Source: Alphaproteobacteria bacterium
GTDB taxonomy: Bacteria > Pseudomonadota > Alphaproteobacteria > Micropepsales > Micropepsaceae
Length of the DNA stretch: 44,216 nucleotides
Direction: 5' to 3'
Assembly: GCA_947473475.1 (NCBI GenBank)
Contig: CANJBZ010000030.1
Coordinates: 1-44,216 of the forward strand
A model generated the notes under the pieces. The model was not told the origin of the DNA. It ran no database searches and saw only the letters and a program-made list of their open reading frames with translations. This document shows, piece by piece, positions 7,801 to 16,184 of the stretch; the first letter of the stretch is position 1, and the number at the start of each line of letters is the position of its first letter. The position numbers and the translations under genes are program-made.

Positions 7801-10247
7801 AGATCGGAATCGCCGGTCAGTAAGTCGCCGGTAATTCCGCCATCCACGGAGAAAGACAGGATAGTAGCCGCCACGGCTGCATCTGCGCTTATCGCCAGGA
7901 CGTCGGAAAAATAAAGCATTTCGACATTGAGGAGCGCGTCACTTCCGTCCGGAGCACCACCCCGCCCATCGATCAGCGAGAAGCTGGCCACGCCTGTTTT
8001 GACGATCCGATAATCGGACCACAGGCCCGAATAGATCGCCCTATCGTTTCCGTCGCCGCCGTCGAACGAGTCATTGCCCGCACTGCCGGCCAAGGTGTCG
8101 TCTGCCGCGCCGCCGTTAAGCGAATCCGCACCCGTCCCGCCATCCAACGAGTCGGCGCCGTCACCGGCATCAAGGCTGTCATTGCCGCCATTGCCGGCCA
8201 GCGAATCGCTGCCCGCGCCGCCGATAATGATATCGCCGAGGGACGTGCCAAGGACTTTTTCGATCCCGCTAAAAATATCCGTCCCACCGAAACCGTTGCC
8301 GCCCGATCCCGCGGCAAGATTTACTGCCGCGGATGCAGAACTGTAATCGAGCGTATCGATGCCGGCCCCGCCGGTGATGCTGTGATTGCCTGCGCCGCCC
8401 GTGAAGATGTCGTTCAGGTGCGTTCCAAGGACGACGCCATGGGTCGCATTCAGCGCGATAATGCCGGTGACGGCGTATTGCACCGCTTTATCGGCTTGGA
8501 TCAGCCCATATCCAGTGGCGGAATCGAAGCCCGTGGCAAATCCGGCCGTCGCCGGATTGTCCATGTCGATGGCGGAGTCGGACAGAAGATTGCGAATATC
8601 GCCCGGCGAAAGCAGGCTGTTGGCTTGCAGCATGAGAGCGGCTACGGCCGCTGCATCGGGCGCCGCAGCCGAGGTACCGGAAAAATTCGGCCTTCCGTTG
8701 CCATCGCGGTCATTACCGAAAAACGTCGTGTCGCCGCCATCCGTCGCGACAAATTGCGGCCCCAGCCGGATATCCGGAGAAGCAAGCGCATTGCCGGCCG
8801 TGTCAAAATAAATGCGCGTCGAACCGTAAGACGAGAAACTCTCCAATACGGGGGGCGAGACGCCGTAAGCAGGCGTCTGCTGGTAATAAGCAGCGCCGAC
8901 GGCAATCGCGCCGCTGGCCGCGGCATGTCCATAGATGGTGCCGCTGTTGGTGTTCAGGCTTGACGAGCCGAGCGTCACACCCGCGCCGTTATCGAGCACC
9001 ATGACCTTGAAATCGCTCGGGGCAACACCGGAATACAGACCAACAGCCAGATTGTATGTGGTGGTCGCCCCTGTATTCGTGAACTGAACGATTTCGAGAG
9101 GATCGCCGCCGAGATTGTCCGCGATCGACTGATACAAAACGCTGCTGCCGGCGGCATTGTAGACAAACAAGTCCACGTCGCTTTGGCTGCCAACCGCGCC
9201 GCTGACGGAAGCCGCTGGCTGGTTCCATTGGAGAACGATGGTGACGGTTCGCCCGCCGGGAACCGTCATCGACAAAAATTGCGGTTTCGCGCCGGTTGTC
9301 AGCGTGGCAAGCGATTCACCGAACGAACCGGCTACCCCACTGTCAACGAAGGACGCTTCAAACGCCTTGTTGGCGTTGTTACCGGCCGCGGAGAAATAGG
9401 CGACGCCGCTTGCGGTGACCTGATCGATGGCTTGCGCAATGACGCCGTCCTGATAGGCGGTCTCGGCAAAATAAATCACATCGTCGACGATGATCTTCGC
9501 GCCGGAACTGGCGAGCGCCAGGATGTTGTTCGCGAAATTCGCCATGCCGGTATAAGCGGTGGCAAAGGATATGGCCGCGCCTGGCGCGATATCGTGCGCC
9601 ATCTGCGCCATGGCGCGGCCTTCATCCGTGCCGCTGCCGGAGAGGTCCTGCAGAATGGTTGTCGTGAACGGCAGATCGCCGCTGGCGATATCCGCGTTCA
9701 TCCCGTTCAGATGGTTGAAGCTGTCCGAGAGGATGCCGATTTTTACGCCACTGCCGTCGACGCCATAGGTTGAGCGGGCGGTGTCGGCCACCATTGCATG
9801 GTCGCCCTGGTTGTTGGCGAGGCCGGCAGAGGGCACATATCCCGACTGCCGGGCGAATGCCAAATCGCCGATTTGCACAAGCGCCTGAACCTGGCTGACC
9901 GGCAACAAGCCCGACGCCATCGATCCGAACGCACCGCCCGCGATCAAGCCAATTCCCTGCAACGCGGCGAGCAGCGCGGCGCCATCCTGGTCCTTGGCCG
10001 TCGCGTCGATCGTGACATAGCCGCCGCTGAAATCGGCGCCGCTGGAAAGTGCGCCCATCGTGGCCGCGAACGGTGTGAGCAGCGAGGCGCCGTCGAATTG
10101 ATTCAGGTAGATCCCGGCAAGTTGGGAATCCAGCACCTGCAGGGAACCGTGCTTGATGGCCTCAAACGCGGCGGTAACGGCCTCTACATAGGCGGCAGCG
10201 GGGCTCGCATCGCCAAACACATCCAACCCGTTCTCTGTCTCATTCAT
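4809..10247 (-). CDS. Giant RTX-repeat secreted protein with S8 subtilisin-like domain
   Basis: The 1812-residue protein lacks a Sec signal and ends with a serralysin-type C-terminal region, suggesting type I secretion. Order: N-terminal domain (1-160); subtilisin-like domain with Asp175 (ILSDSFN), DEGRAMAQMAHDIAPGA (207-223), oxyanion Asn290 (AAGNN) and Ser526 (FSGTSAAAP); GGxGxD repeats from about 640; an Ig-like section; a second RTX block near 1040-1130; a VCBS-type segment (to about 1290); a cadherin-like segment (VTVANGALLDFETASSHAI); then further RTX blocks, calcium-binding beta-rolls, to about 1740. The classical HGT histidine motif is missing, replaced by DEGRAM. No ABC exporter genes are in the window. 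Whether it cleaves protein or is an adhesin is open. Confidence 0.88.
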   Translation of the reverse strand: MNETENGLDVFGDASPAAAYVEAVTAAFEAIKHGSLQVLDSQLAGIYLNQFDGASLLTPFAATMGALSSGADFSGGYVTIDATAKDQDGAALLAALQGIGLIAGGAFGSMASGLLPVSQVQALVQIGDLAFARQSGYVPSAGLANNQGDHAMVADTARSTYGVDGSGVKIGILSDSFNHLNGMNADIASGDLPFTTTILQDLSGSGTDEGRAMAQMAHDIAPGAAISFATAYTGMANFANNILALASSGAKIIVDDVIYFAETAYQDGVIAQAIDQVTASGVAYFSAAGNNANKAFEASFVDSGVAGSFGESLATLTTGAKPQFLSMTVPGGRTVTIVLQWNQPAASVSGAVGSQSDVDLFVYNAAGSSVLYQSIADNLGGDPLEIVQFTNTGATTTYNLAVGLYSGVAPSDFKVMVLDNGAGVTLGSSSLNTNSGTIYGHAAASGAIAVGAAYYQQTPAYGVSPPVLESFSSYGSTRIYFDTAGNALASPDIRLGPQFVATDGGDTTFFGNDRDGNGRPNFSGTSAAAPDAAAVAALMLQANSLLSPGDIRNLLSDSAIDMDNPATAGFATGFDSATGYGLIQADKAVQYAVTGIIALNATHGVVLGTHLNDIFTGGAGNHSITGGAGIDTLDYSSASAAVNLAAGSGGNGFGGTDIFSGIEKVLGTSLGDIIIGGAGSDSLAGNGGNDSLDAGDGADSLDGGTGADSLNGGAADDTLAGSAGNDSFDGGDGNDRAIYSGLWSDYRIVKTGVASFSLIDGRGGAPDGSDALLNVEMLYFSDVLAISADAAVAATILSFSVDGGITGDLLTGDSDLLLSGNAGAASLINIFDGSLSLGLVSADGAGLWTFQTGVLGAGTHSFSAAATDGAGHWGVLSSVFSITLDLTADGGAPAGFVIDATDDDLINRTEAFSVQFSVTGLDSDATATASFTDGTHVVQIGGIAANGTYTADLSGLDDAAIQSALTIGDSAGNQLIVSGNGLLLGPGAVIAGTGEADVIDGEDAPIGQHIATKDNDTVDGQGGADTIFGLSGDDALSGGSGADSLEGGIGNDLLDGGDDDDTMHGGAGNDSLIGGLGADTAVYSGFFSDYTLAKSGGAITVVDGRTDSPDGADTLVGIENIQFAGGVALLSALVNAPPQAVSDAASAVEAAGINNGTLGSDPTGNVLDNDTDPNSGDTKEVQGVASGLQSGPLSGGVGAGIAGTYGTLVLNADGGFTYTVDNTKAAVQALNVGGQLSDVFTYTMRDSSGADSSATLTVAIDGANDAPSALVDTNIAANGVAENAANGAVVGITAFASDADSASLTYSLIDNAGGRFAINPASGVVTVANGALLDFETASSHAIAVQVSDGVLMRTQSFSIAVANVAGVVIAGRASADIVDATRTVAGQLRPTGEEDSINGSGGNDSIEALGGNDTINGGTGADTMLGGAGNDRYIVDNLGDLITENPDEGIDSVQSAVSFALGADFENLTLTGSAANSATGNAAANVIIGNTGSNVLAGLGGADSVDGGAGADTATYGASPGGVTVSLLTGAGTGGDAQGDVLSNIENLSGSFFGDSLHGSSGNNSLFGNDGSDTLDGDAGNDTLDGGAGADSMAGGLGNDTYVVDDTSDVIAEAVGAGTDTVKASAVNYTLAGNVEALTFTSATGSAGLGNDLANTLTGFSGNDTLDGGLGNDKLLGGLGDDQLLGGAGNDSLTGGAGADTMTGGIGADRFIFTAQTEFAPGPTLDLIADCSHAQADKIDLSTIDANTGLIGNQAFAFIGTAVFGSHAGEVRYDVSGADVIVSGDIDGNGVADFAFKVAAVASLVAGDFVL

Positions 10248-10458
10248 TGAAAATCACCGCACGCGGCCCGCGCGTGGCGGCCAATCCGGTGAAGTCCGGC
10301 GACCGGCCGAAAGCCTCAGACGCCACCGGCCCAGCGGCAAACAGCAACGGCGTGCTCGATTGTATGGCGATCAAAACTTGAGGCTCCCCCTCGGAATCGT
10401 ACTCAGTACCGTACACAACCCAGCAATTCCAGGTTAAGCCGGAAACCCAATCCAGCAA
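10240..10458 (-). CDS. Small hypothetical protein overlapping the RTX-protease start
   Basis: This 72-residue ORF starts at TTG 10458 and ends in TGA inside the first codons of the RTX protein (ATGAATGA, eight-base overlap), an arrangement typical of translational coupling. The sequence looks protein-like: a tryptophan/tyrosine-rich N-terminus (DWVSGLTWNCWVVYGTEYD) and a C-terminus with FGRSPDFTGLAATRGPRAVIFNE. No signal peptide or recognised domain. It could be an accessory or partner of the large secreted protein; that is inference from position. The non-ATG start and weak ribosome site keep confidence modest. Confidence 0.45.
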   Translation of the reverse strand: MLDWVSGLTWNCWVVYGTEYDSEGEPQVLIAIQSSTPLLFAAGPVASEAFGRSPDFTGLAATRGPRAVIFNE

Positions 10459-10513
10459 CTTCCGTGATCGTGATTACGAATTTCCTACTTCCTCGGAGCC
10501 CGTTAAGGCGTTC

Positions 10514-10536
10514 CACACGGCCGCATCGGCCGTGTG
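10514..10536. promoter_or_regulatory. Perfect 9-bp hairpin/palindrome upstream of the ZIP gene
   Basis: CACACGGCC (10514-10522) and GGCCGTGTG (10528-10536) pair perfectly around the loop GCATC. It lies between divergent promoters, about 75 bases before the ZIP start. There is no T-tract, so it is more likely an operator or leader structure than a terminator. The regulator is unknown. Confidence 0.45.
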
Positions 10537-10612
10537 CGATCCGCCCAGGCGCACGCACAAGCCCCCGGCCCCCTAGTTGCGCTTTGTTAATCCGTATCTT
10601 AGTAGACCGGCA

Positions 10613-11356
10613 ATGCTGCTCCTCCTCATCGCTGGCACCGCTTTTTGCGCAACCTTCGCCGGTGGGCTGCTCGCCTTACGTCTTAAGGATAAGCTGCATC
10701 TGGTGCTCGGGTTCAGCGCCGGGGCGGTCATCGGCGTGGCGTTTTTCGACCTGCTGCCGGAGGCACTGGAAGTCGGCCAGCGCTACGATACGCCCTCGAC
10801 CCTCCTCACCTGGGCCTGCGGCGGTTTCCTGTTCTACCTCATCCTGGACCGCGCCATTCTCTATTATGGGCAGGCGGCTCAGCATGAGGGGCATGAGGGT
10901 CACGCCCACTCGCGCAATGCCCATCACAGCGCGATCGGCGCGGCGAGTCTCTCGGCGCACAGCTTTCTGGACGGCATAGCGGTCGGGCTCGCCTACCAGA
11001 CCTCGCCCACCATCGGCGCAATCGTCACCATCGGCGTGTTGACCCACGATTTCTCCGATGGGATCAACACCATGAATTTGGTGCTCAAGGGCGGTGGCAA
11101 CCGGCGGCAGGCGTTACGCTGGCTGCTGATCGATGCGCTGGCGCCCGGCGCCGGGATCGTTTCGACCATGTTCTTCACACTGCCCGAGCGATTTTTCGGC
11201 ACGGCGCTCGCCGTCTTTTACGGCTTCTTTCTTTATATCGGCGCCAGCGACTTCATTCCGGAAAGCCACCACGCGCACCCCAAATTCCTGACCACCACGA
11301 TGACGCTACTGGGCACCGCGTTGATCTACGCGGCTATGATGCTCGCAAGACAGTGA
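10613..11356 (+). CDS. ZIP-family divalent metal transporter
   Basis: I chose ATG 10613 (247 residues); an in-frame TTG at 10577 would add 12 residues. Around eight hydrophobic segments are visible. A cytoplasmic-loop-type histidine run (HEGHEGHAHSRNAHH) separates the third and fourth. The metal-site helices are SAHSFLDGIAVG and LTHDFSDGINTM, both with the His/Asp pattern of ZIP proteins. ZIP carriers import zinc, iron or manganese into the cytoplasm. It is a stand-alone gene with its own upstream palindrome; the metal cannot be told from sequence. Confidence 0.88.
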   Translation: MLLLLIAGTAFCATFAGGLLALRLKDKLHLVLGFSAGAVIGVAFFDLLPEALEVGQRYDTPSTLLTWACGGFLFYLILDRAILYYGQAAQHEGHEGHAHSRNAHHSAIGAASLSAHSFLDGIAVGLAYQTSPTIGAIVTIGVLTHDFSDGINTMNLVLKGGGNRRQALRWLLIDALAPGAGIVSTMFFTLPERFFGTALAVFYGFFLYIGASDFIPESHHAHPKFLTTTMTLLGTALIYAAMMLARQ

Positions 11357-11439
11357 GAGCGGCTTATCGTACGTGACTAGCGGGGCTCTTTCCGCCAGCA
11401 TGGGTATCCCGAAACGGATGCGCACGAAGGCCTGACACA

Positions 11440-12720
11440 ATGCAAAGCGATGAGGCCGTGTTCGCGAAATGCACCTGGCGTCTCGTGCCCTTCGTGGTGT
11501 TGCTGTTCACCGTGAATTTTCTCGACCGGGTAAATGTCGGTTTTGCCGCGCTCACCATGAACCGTGATTTGGGCTTTTCGCCATCGGTGTTCGGGTTCGG
11601 CGCGGGCATCTTCTTCGCCGGCTATTTTCTGTTCGAGGTGCCCAGCAATCTTGTCCTGGCGCGGATCGGCGCCCGGCGCTGGCTGTGTGTCATCATGGCG
11701 GTGTGGGGCATCGTTTCCGCAGCATGCGCCTTTGTGCAGGATGCAACCAGCTTCTATGCGCTGCGGTTTCTCTTGGGCGCGGCGGAAGCCGGTTTCTTTC
11801 CTGGCGTTCTCTATTATCTAACGCTCTGGTTTCCACGCAGCTACCGCGGTCGCTTCGCGGCGTCTCTGATCGCCGCGGGCCCCTTTGCGGCAATCGTAGG
11901 CGGTCCGCTTTCCAGTGTGCTTCTGTCGCTGGAAGGACTGCATGGCTTGCACGGCTGGCAATGGCTGTTCCTGATCGAAGGCCTGCCCGCTTCGATACTC
12001 GCTCTAGCAATACTGGTACTCATGCCGGACGGCCCTGACCATGCGCGCTGGCTGAATGCGGACGAAAAAGCCGTCATCGCGCGCCATCTGGCGAGCGAAA
12101 CGGCAGGCAAGGAGCACGCCTTTTGGCCGGCGCTCCGTGATCCGCGCGTCCTCGTTTTAGGCGTTGTGGCCTTGGGCATGCAATCGGGCCTGTTCGGTAT
12201 CGGCCTCTGGCTGCCGCAGATTGTGCAATCCATGGGATTTTCGACGGCAGCCACCGGCTTCGTGGTCGTACCACCGTATATTGCGAGCGCGGCGGCCATG
12301 ATTTTCTGGGGACGGGCCAGCGACCGGGCGGGCGAACGTGTCCGTCATCTGGCACTGGCGGCCTTCCTCGGCGCGGCAGGGCTTTTTGCCGCCAGTGCAA
12401 CGCAGGACACGCGGCTCGTTCTGCTGGCGCTAACCGTTGGGATGATCGGCGTTCATGCGACCTTCGGGCCGTTTTGGGGGATACCCACGTCGTTCCTGTC
12501 CGACCGCGCGGCGGCTGGCGGCGTGGCGCTGATCAATTCGATCGGCAGCCTCGGCGGCTTTCTGGCGCCGACCTATATCGGCCTCATCAAGCAATATACC
12601 GGCGGCTATAGCGCCAGCATGGCGCTGCTTGCCGCGGAGCTCGTGGCCTCCGGCGTGATCGTACTGGCGCTGGGACGTGTGCTACCGCGTGCCCGGTCAG
12701 GCATTGCGGGACCCGCTTGA
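11440..12720 (+). CDS. MFS transporter, anion:cation symporter (ACS) family
   Basis: A 426-residue protein with 12 hydrophobic segments. The signature FLDRVNVGFAALTMNRDLGFSP between helices 1 and 2 and the loop RSYRGRF fit the ACS family, whose members import organic anions such as tartrate, phthalate, glucarate or 4-hydroxyphenylacetate by proton symport. It heads a run of six enzyme genes, with a 31-base gap to the flavoprotein, so it probably brings in their substrate. It is clearly paralogous to the MFS gene at 21489-22766, sharing long near-identical stretches, so the operon is bracketed by two related carriers. Confidence 0.9.
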   Translation: MQSDEAVFAKCTWRLVPFVVLLFTVNFLDRVNVGFAALTMNRDLGFSPSVFGFGAGIFFAGYFLFEVPSNLVLARIGARRWLCVIMAVWGIVSAACAFVQDATSFYALRFLLGAAEAGFFPGVLYYLTLWFPRSYRGRFAASLIAAGPFAAIVGGPLSSVLLSLEGLHGLHGWQWLFLIEGLPASILALAILVLMPDGPDHARWLNADEKAVIARHLASETAGKEHAFWPALRDPRVLVLGVVALGMQSGLFGIGLWLPQIVQSMGFSTAATGFVVVPPYIASAAAMIFWGRASDRAGERVRHLALAAFLGAAGLFAASATQDTRLVLLALTVGMIGVHATFGPFWGIPTSFLSDRAAAGGVALINSIGSLGGFLAPTYIGLIKQYTGGYSASMALLAAELVASGVIVLALGRVLPRARSGIAGPA

Positions 12721-12751
12721 TGGACAAAGCCCCGCGCAATAGTTTCGCCCC

Positions 12752-14437
12752 GTGACAAAAATTCCTGAGCGGATTCATCTGGAAGCCGGCGTGCTGATCA
12801 TCGGCGCAGGCGCTGCGGGCATGTCCGCGGCGATCGCTGCGCATGATGCCGGCGCCGATGTGCTGTTGGCCGACCGCAGCCTTATCGGTCGCGGCGGCGC
12901 CACCGTAATGGCGCAGATGACCGTCGCCGCAGCCGTCGGGGAAGAAGTACCCGACGATTGGCGCTTTCATTACCAAGACACGCTGAAGGCCGGACGCGGC
13001 CTTTGCGACCCGGACCTCGCGGCGCTGCTGTGCGAGCAGGCTCCGGCCGCCATTCACCGCCTGGACGATTGGCATACCGGCTGGGCACGCCATGCAGACG
13101 GCCGCATGCGCCAAACCGAAGCCCCCGGCCATGACCGGCCGCGCTGCGTCTATGTCGATTTTCTCAGCACAGGCCCAGCGCTTTCGCGCACCCTTCGCAC
13201 GCAAGTGCAACGCCGCGACGCTATCCGGCGCATTGGTGATCTGTGCATCGTCGATCTTGTGGTCAGCGGCGGGCGCGTCACCGGCGCAGTAGGTTTTTCC
13301 CTCAGTAGCGGCCAGACCGTGACCATTGCGGCGCAGACCGTGATCATCGCGACCGGCGGCCTGACGCGGCTCTACGCCCGCAACAGCGCCTCGGCCAATA
13401 TGGGCGGCGACGGCTACGCATTGGCGCTGCGGGCGGGCGCCGAACTGATCGACATGGAGTTCGTGCAGTTCTTCCCCATCGGCCATCTGGCGCCGCGGCT
13501 GATCGGCATGGACCCGATCATGTGGGACCCGTTCCGCTATAAGCTCGGCGGACAATTGTTGAATGGCGAGGGCCGCGAATTCATCGGCAACTACCATGCG
13601 GTCGAAGAAGGCCGCTACCGCGCGCCGCGCGACGTGGCGACCTACGCCATCCTGAAAGAAGTGGAAGCGGGCCGCGGCTCGCCGCATGGCGGCGTGTATT
13701 TGTCGTTCCGGCATGTGCCCGAACAGAAACTGCGCGAGGCCTTCGGCCCTGTCATCGACCGCCTCGCCGCCAACGGCATCGATTTGACGCAAACGACGGT
13801 CGAAGTCGCCCCGATTGCCCACTACCACATGGGCGGCATTCGCGTGACGCCCGCGATGGAGACAGGCGTGTCTCATCTGTTCGCGGCAGGAGAAGCCGTC
13901 GGCGGCGCCAACGGCGCGAATCGGCTCTCCGGCAATGCGATTCCCGAAGCCCTCGTTTTCGGAGAAATCGCCGGACTGAAAGCCGCAGAAACAGGCCGAA
14001 GCATTGTGCATGCTTGGAACGATGCAGATGCGACATCGGCCTTGGCGTTGTTGTCGGACTCTGCACCCAGCGCCGGAAATGCGGCTGCACTTGTGGCGAG
14101 GCTTCAGACAATGATGTCCAAGCATGCCGGTCCGCTGCGGACACGCGCCGGTCTGCAAGCGGCGCTGCAGGAATTGCAGGCGCTGAAAGAAGCCGCCGGC
14201 GAGACTCCGCCTCCGTCCCAAAGCGGCTTCGACATGGTCCGGCTGGATTGGTTTGACCTGCGCCACATGCTGCTGGTCGCCGAAACCGTGGTGCAAAGCG
14301 CCCTCGCCCGCGAAGAGAGTCGCGGCGCCCACCAACGCGAAGATTTTCCCGCAACCGTTGACGCCTGGACCGCCAATCAAGCGGTCACCCTGAAATCCGG
14401 CGCGCTTGTGCTCGCGCGAAGGAGCGTCGCCGAATGA
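12752..14437 (+). CDS. SdhA/fumarate-reductase-like FAD flavoprotein
   Basis: A 561-residue protein from a GTG start (VTKIPERIHLE; GTG read as Met). The N-terminal Rossmann motif is GAGAAG at 18-23. The substrate domain has HYHMGGI (357-363), equivalent to HYTMGG of succinate dehydrogenase, and NGANRLSGNAIPEAL, equivalent to HGANRLGGNSL. RDVATYAI carries the family arginine. It is not a genuine SdhA: the gene neighbours are catabolic and the usual SdhA histidine for covalent FAD (RSHT) reads GRGGAT here. It probably oxidises or reduces a di- or tricarboxylate, passing electrons to the overlapping [2Fe-2S] gene (ATGA overlap). Confidence 0.88.
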   Translation: MTKIPERIHLEAGVLIIGAGAAGMSAAIAAHDAGADVLLADRSLIGRGGATVMAQMTVAAAVGEEVPDDWRFHYQDTLKAGRGLCDPDLAALLCEQAPAAIHRLDDWHTGWARHADGRMRQTEAPGHDRPRCVYVDFLSTGPALSRTLRTQVQRRDAIRRIGDLCIVDLVVSGGRVTGAVGFSLSSGQTVTIAAQTVIIATGGLTRLYARNSASANMGGDGYALALRAGAELIDMEFVQFFPIGHLAPRLIGMDPIMWDPFRYKLGGQLLNGEGREFIGNYHAVEEGRYRAPRDVATYAILKEVEAGRGSPHGGVYLSFRHVPEQKLREAFGPVIDRLAANGIDLTQTTVEVAPIAHYHMGGIRVTPAMETGVSHLFAAGEAVGGANGANRLSGNAIPEALVFGEIAGLKAAETGRSIVHAWNDADATSALALLSDSAPSAGNAAALVARLQTMMSKHAGPLRTRAGLQAALQELQALKEAAGETPPPSQSGFDMVRLDWFDLRHMLLVAETVVQSALAREESRGAHQREDFPATVDAWTANQAVTLKSGALVLARRSVAE

Positions 14438-14790
14438 CGCCGACGGCTACCCTGCTCATCCGCCGCGGCATCACTGGCGAAGAACCATCCTGGTCGCGGT
14501 TTGAGGTTACCTACGAACCCGGCCAATCGGTTCTGGACGGCTTACGCCGCGTTCGCATCGAGCAGGATCCGACCCTCGCTTTTCGCTATTCCTGTATCAA
14601 CGCCAATGCCTGCAAGGAGTGCATGATGCGCGTTGACGGCAAAGTCGTTTACGCCTGCACGGCACGTCTGGAGCCACGCGAGATGCAGCTTGAACCATTG
14701 GGCAACAAGCCGCTGATCCGCGATCTGGTGACGGAAATAGCGCCACCGGACGAACGAATCTCAAACACCGCCTCTCGTGTGAAGGGCTGA
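14434..14790 (+). CDS. Half-length SdhB-like [2Fe-2S] ferredoxin protein
   Basis: A 118-residue protein matching only the N-terminal plant-ferredoxin domain of succinate dehydrogenase iron-sulfur subunits. The cluster cysteines are C54, C60, C63 and C75 (RYSCINANACKECMMRVDG...YACTARL). SdhB proteins continue with a second domain holding [4Fe-4S] and [3Fe-4S] clusters; that domain is absent, and the tail ends after about 40 residues. The gene overlaps the flavoprotein by ATGA and is followed four bases later by the MmgE/PrpD gene. It most likely serves as the electron partner of the flavoprotein. No membrane anchor subunit is present nearby. Confidence 0.88.
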   Translation: MTPTATLLIRRGITGEEPSWSRFEVTYEPGQSVLDGLRRVRIEQDPTLAFRYSCINANACKECMMRVDGKVVYACTARLEPREMQLEPLGNKPLIRDLVTEIAPPDERISNTASRVKG

Positions 14791-14794
14791 AGCA

Positions 14795-16126
14795 ATGACG
14801 GTTATCGAAGATTTCGCGAGTTGGGGATCGGGCTTCGGCAAACAGCCTGTCGCGGCGGACGTTCTGCATAGCGCCAAACGCTCGGTCATCGACTGGTACG
14901 CCGCCCTGCTGCCGGGTGCGGTGGTTGCTCCCGCGACGATGCTGGAAAAGGCGCTGGCGGACGAAATGGACGCTGGTCCCTGCACGCTCGCGTTCGGCCG
15001 CAAAGCCACGGCGCGCGCCGCCGCTCTTATCAACGGCACAGCGGCGCATACCGTGGAGGTCGACGACATCTTCCGCGAAGCCATCTACCATCCCGGCGCT
15101 CCGACGATTGCCGCGGCGCTTGCGGCGGCACAGGCCACGGGCGCGAGCGGCGCCGCATTCCTCAACGGCGTCATCGCGGGCTATGAGATTTCAACCCGAA
15201 TCGGCGAAGCGATGGGGCGCGCGCATTACCGCTTCTGGCACAACACCGGCACCATTGGCACGTTCGGTGCGGCGTCGGCGGCGGCAAGAATTTACGAACT
15301 CGACAGCGAACGCTTTGCACACGCGCTGGCGATAGCGGCTACGTTCGCCGCCGGATTGCAGCAGGCGTTCCGCAGCGACTCGCTGGCCAAACCGCTGCAC
15401 GCGGGCAAGGCGGCGGAAAACGGCTTGCTGGCTGCCGTGGCCGCGCGCGAAGGGGTAACCGGCACGCTGGATATGCTCGAAGGCGAAGCCGGCATGGGGC
15501 GCGCCATGAGCACATCGCCAGATTGGCAAAGCGGCGTAGCGACGCTGGGAAGCCATTTCAACATTACCCATATGACGGTCAAAAATCACGCCTGTTGCGG
15601 CCACACTTTCGCACCCATCGACGGCGCCCAGGAAGCACTGCGCCGGTTGAACGTGAAGGCGGCGGAGATCGCGCGCGTGCGGGTCGAGACCTATCGAACC
15701 GCGCTCGATGTTGCCGGCAATCCCAATCCGCAAACCGCGTCCGAAGCACGGTTCAGTCTGGCCTATGTCATCGCCACGGCGCTCGTGCATGGCAGCGTGC
15801 GGCTGGCAGCCTTCGAGCCCATGCGGTTGAGCGATCCGGCCACCCGCGCTCTGATGGGCCGCATCGAATTTGCCGTGGACGACAAGATCGATGCCGATTT
15901 TCCCCGGCGCCGCGCCGCGCGCGTGACCATTGAAACAACGGACGCCCGCAGCGAAACCGTCCTGCAGCCCGACCGCAAAGGCGACCCGGAACTGCCTCTC
16001 ACCGACGCCGAACTGGAAGAAAAGTATCGGGAACTGGCAATTCCCGTGGTCGGCCAAACCAAGGCGGCCGCTTTGTTGCAGCACCTTTGGGCGCTGGAAA
16101 CGCTGCCCTCTTTAGCCCTGCTGTAA
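14795..16126 (+). CDS. MmgE/PrpD-family dehydratase/decarboxylase
   Basis: The 443-residue length fits the family. Motifs include the active-site region TAAHTVEVDDIFREAIYHPG with H85, D90, D91 and H99, the helix FGAASAAARIYELD, KPLHAGKAAENG, and the lid-region segment VKNHACCGHT. Known members are 2-methylcitrate dehydratase PrpD, aconitate decarboxylase (IRG1/CAD), and iminodisuccinate epimerase, so the reaction is not fixed by family. Sitting between a carboxylate-oxidising flavoprotein and acyl-CoA enzymes, a hydration/dehydration or decarboxylation of an unsaturated polycarboxylate is the likeliest role; that is inference. Confidence 0.88.
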   Translation: MTVIEDFASWGSGFGKQPVAADVLHSAKRSVIDWYAALLPGAVVAPATMLEKALADEMDAGPCTLAFGRKATARAAALINGTAAHTVEVDDIFREAIYHPGAPTIAAALAAAQATGASGAAFLNGVIAGYEISTRIGEAMGRAHYRFWHNTGTIGTFGAASAAARIYELDSERFAHALAIAATFAAGLQQAFRSDSLAKPLHAGKAAENGLLAAVAAREGVTGTLDMLEGEAGMGRAMSTSPDWQSGVATLGSHFNITHMTVKNHACCGHTFAPIDGAQEALRRLNVKAAEIARVRVETYRTALDVAGNPNPQTASEARFSLAYVIATALVHGSVRLAAFEPMRLSDPATRALMGRIEFAVDDKIDADFPRRRAARVTIETTDARSETVLQPDRKGDPELPLTDAELEEKYRELAIPVVGQTKAAALLQHLWALETLPSLALL

Positions 16127-16184
16127 GATTTTGCGCTGACCGGACTCTCCCGGTAGTTTCCTGCCAACCGTTTCCGGGGGGACT

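Noticed and set aside
2961-10247. PQQ dehydrogenase and RTX protease considered as one functional unit.
   Set aside because: They are on the same strand with an 84-base gap, but no shared pathway is evident; co-orientation alone is not enough.
12587-14380. 597-codon open frame on the minus strand opposite the flavoprotein.
   Set aside because: Antisense shadow of a gene with FAD and substrate motifs; composition is histidine/arginine/glutamine-biased as such shadows are.
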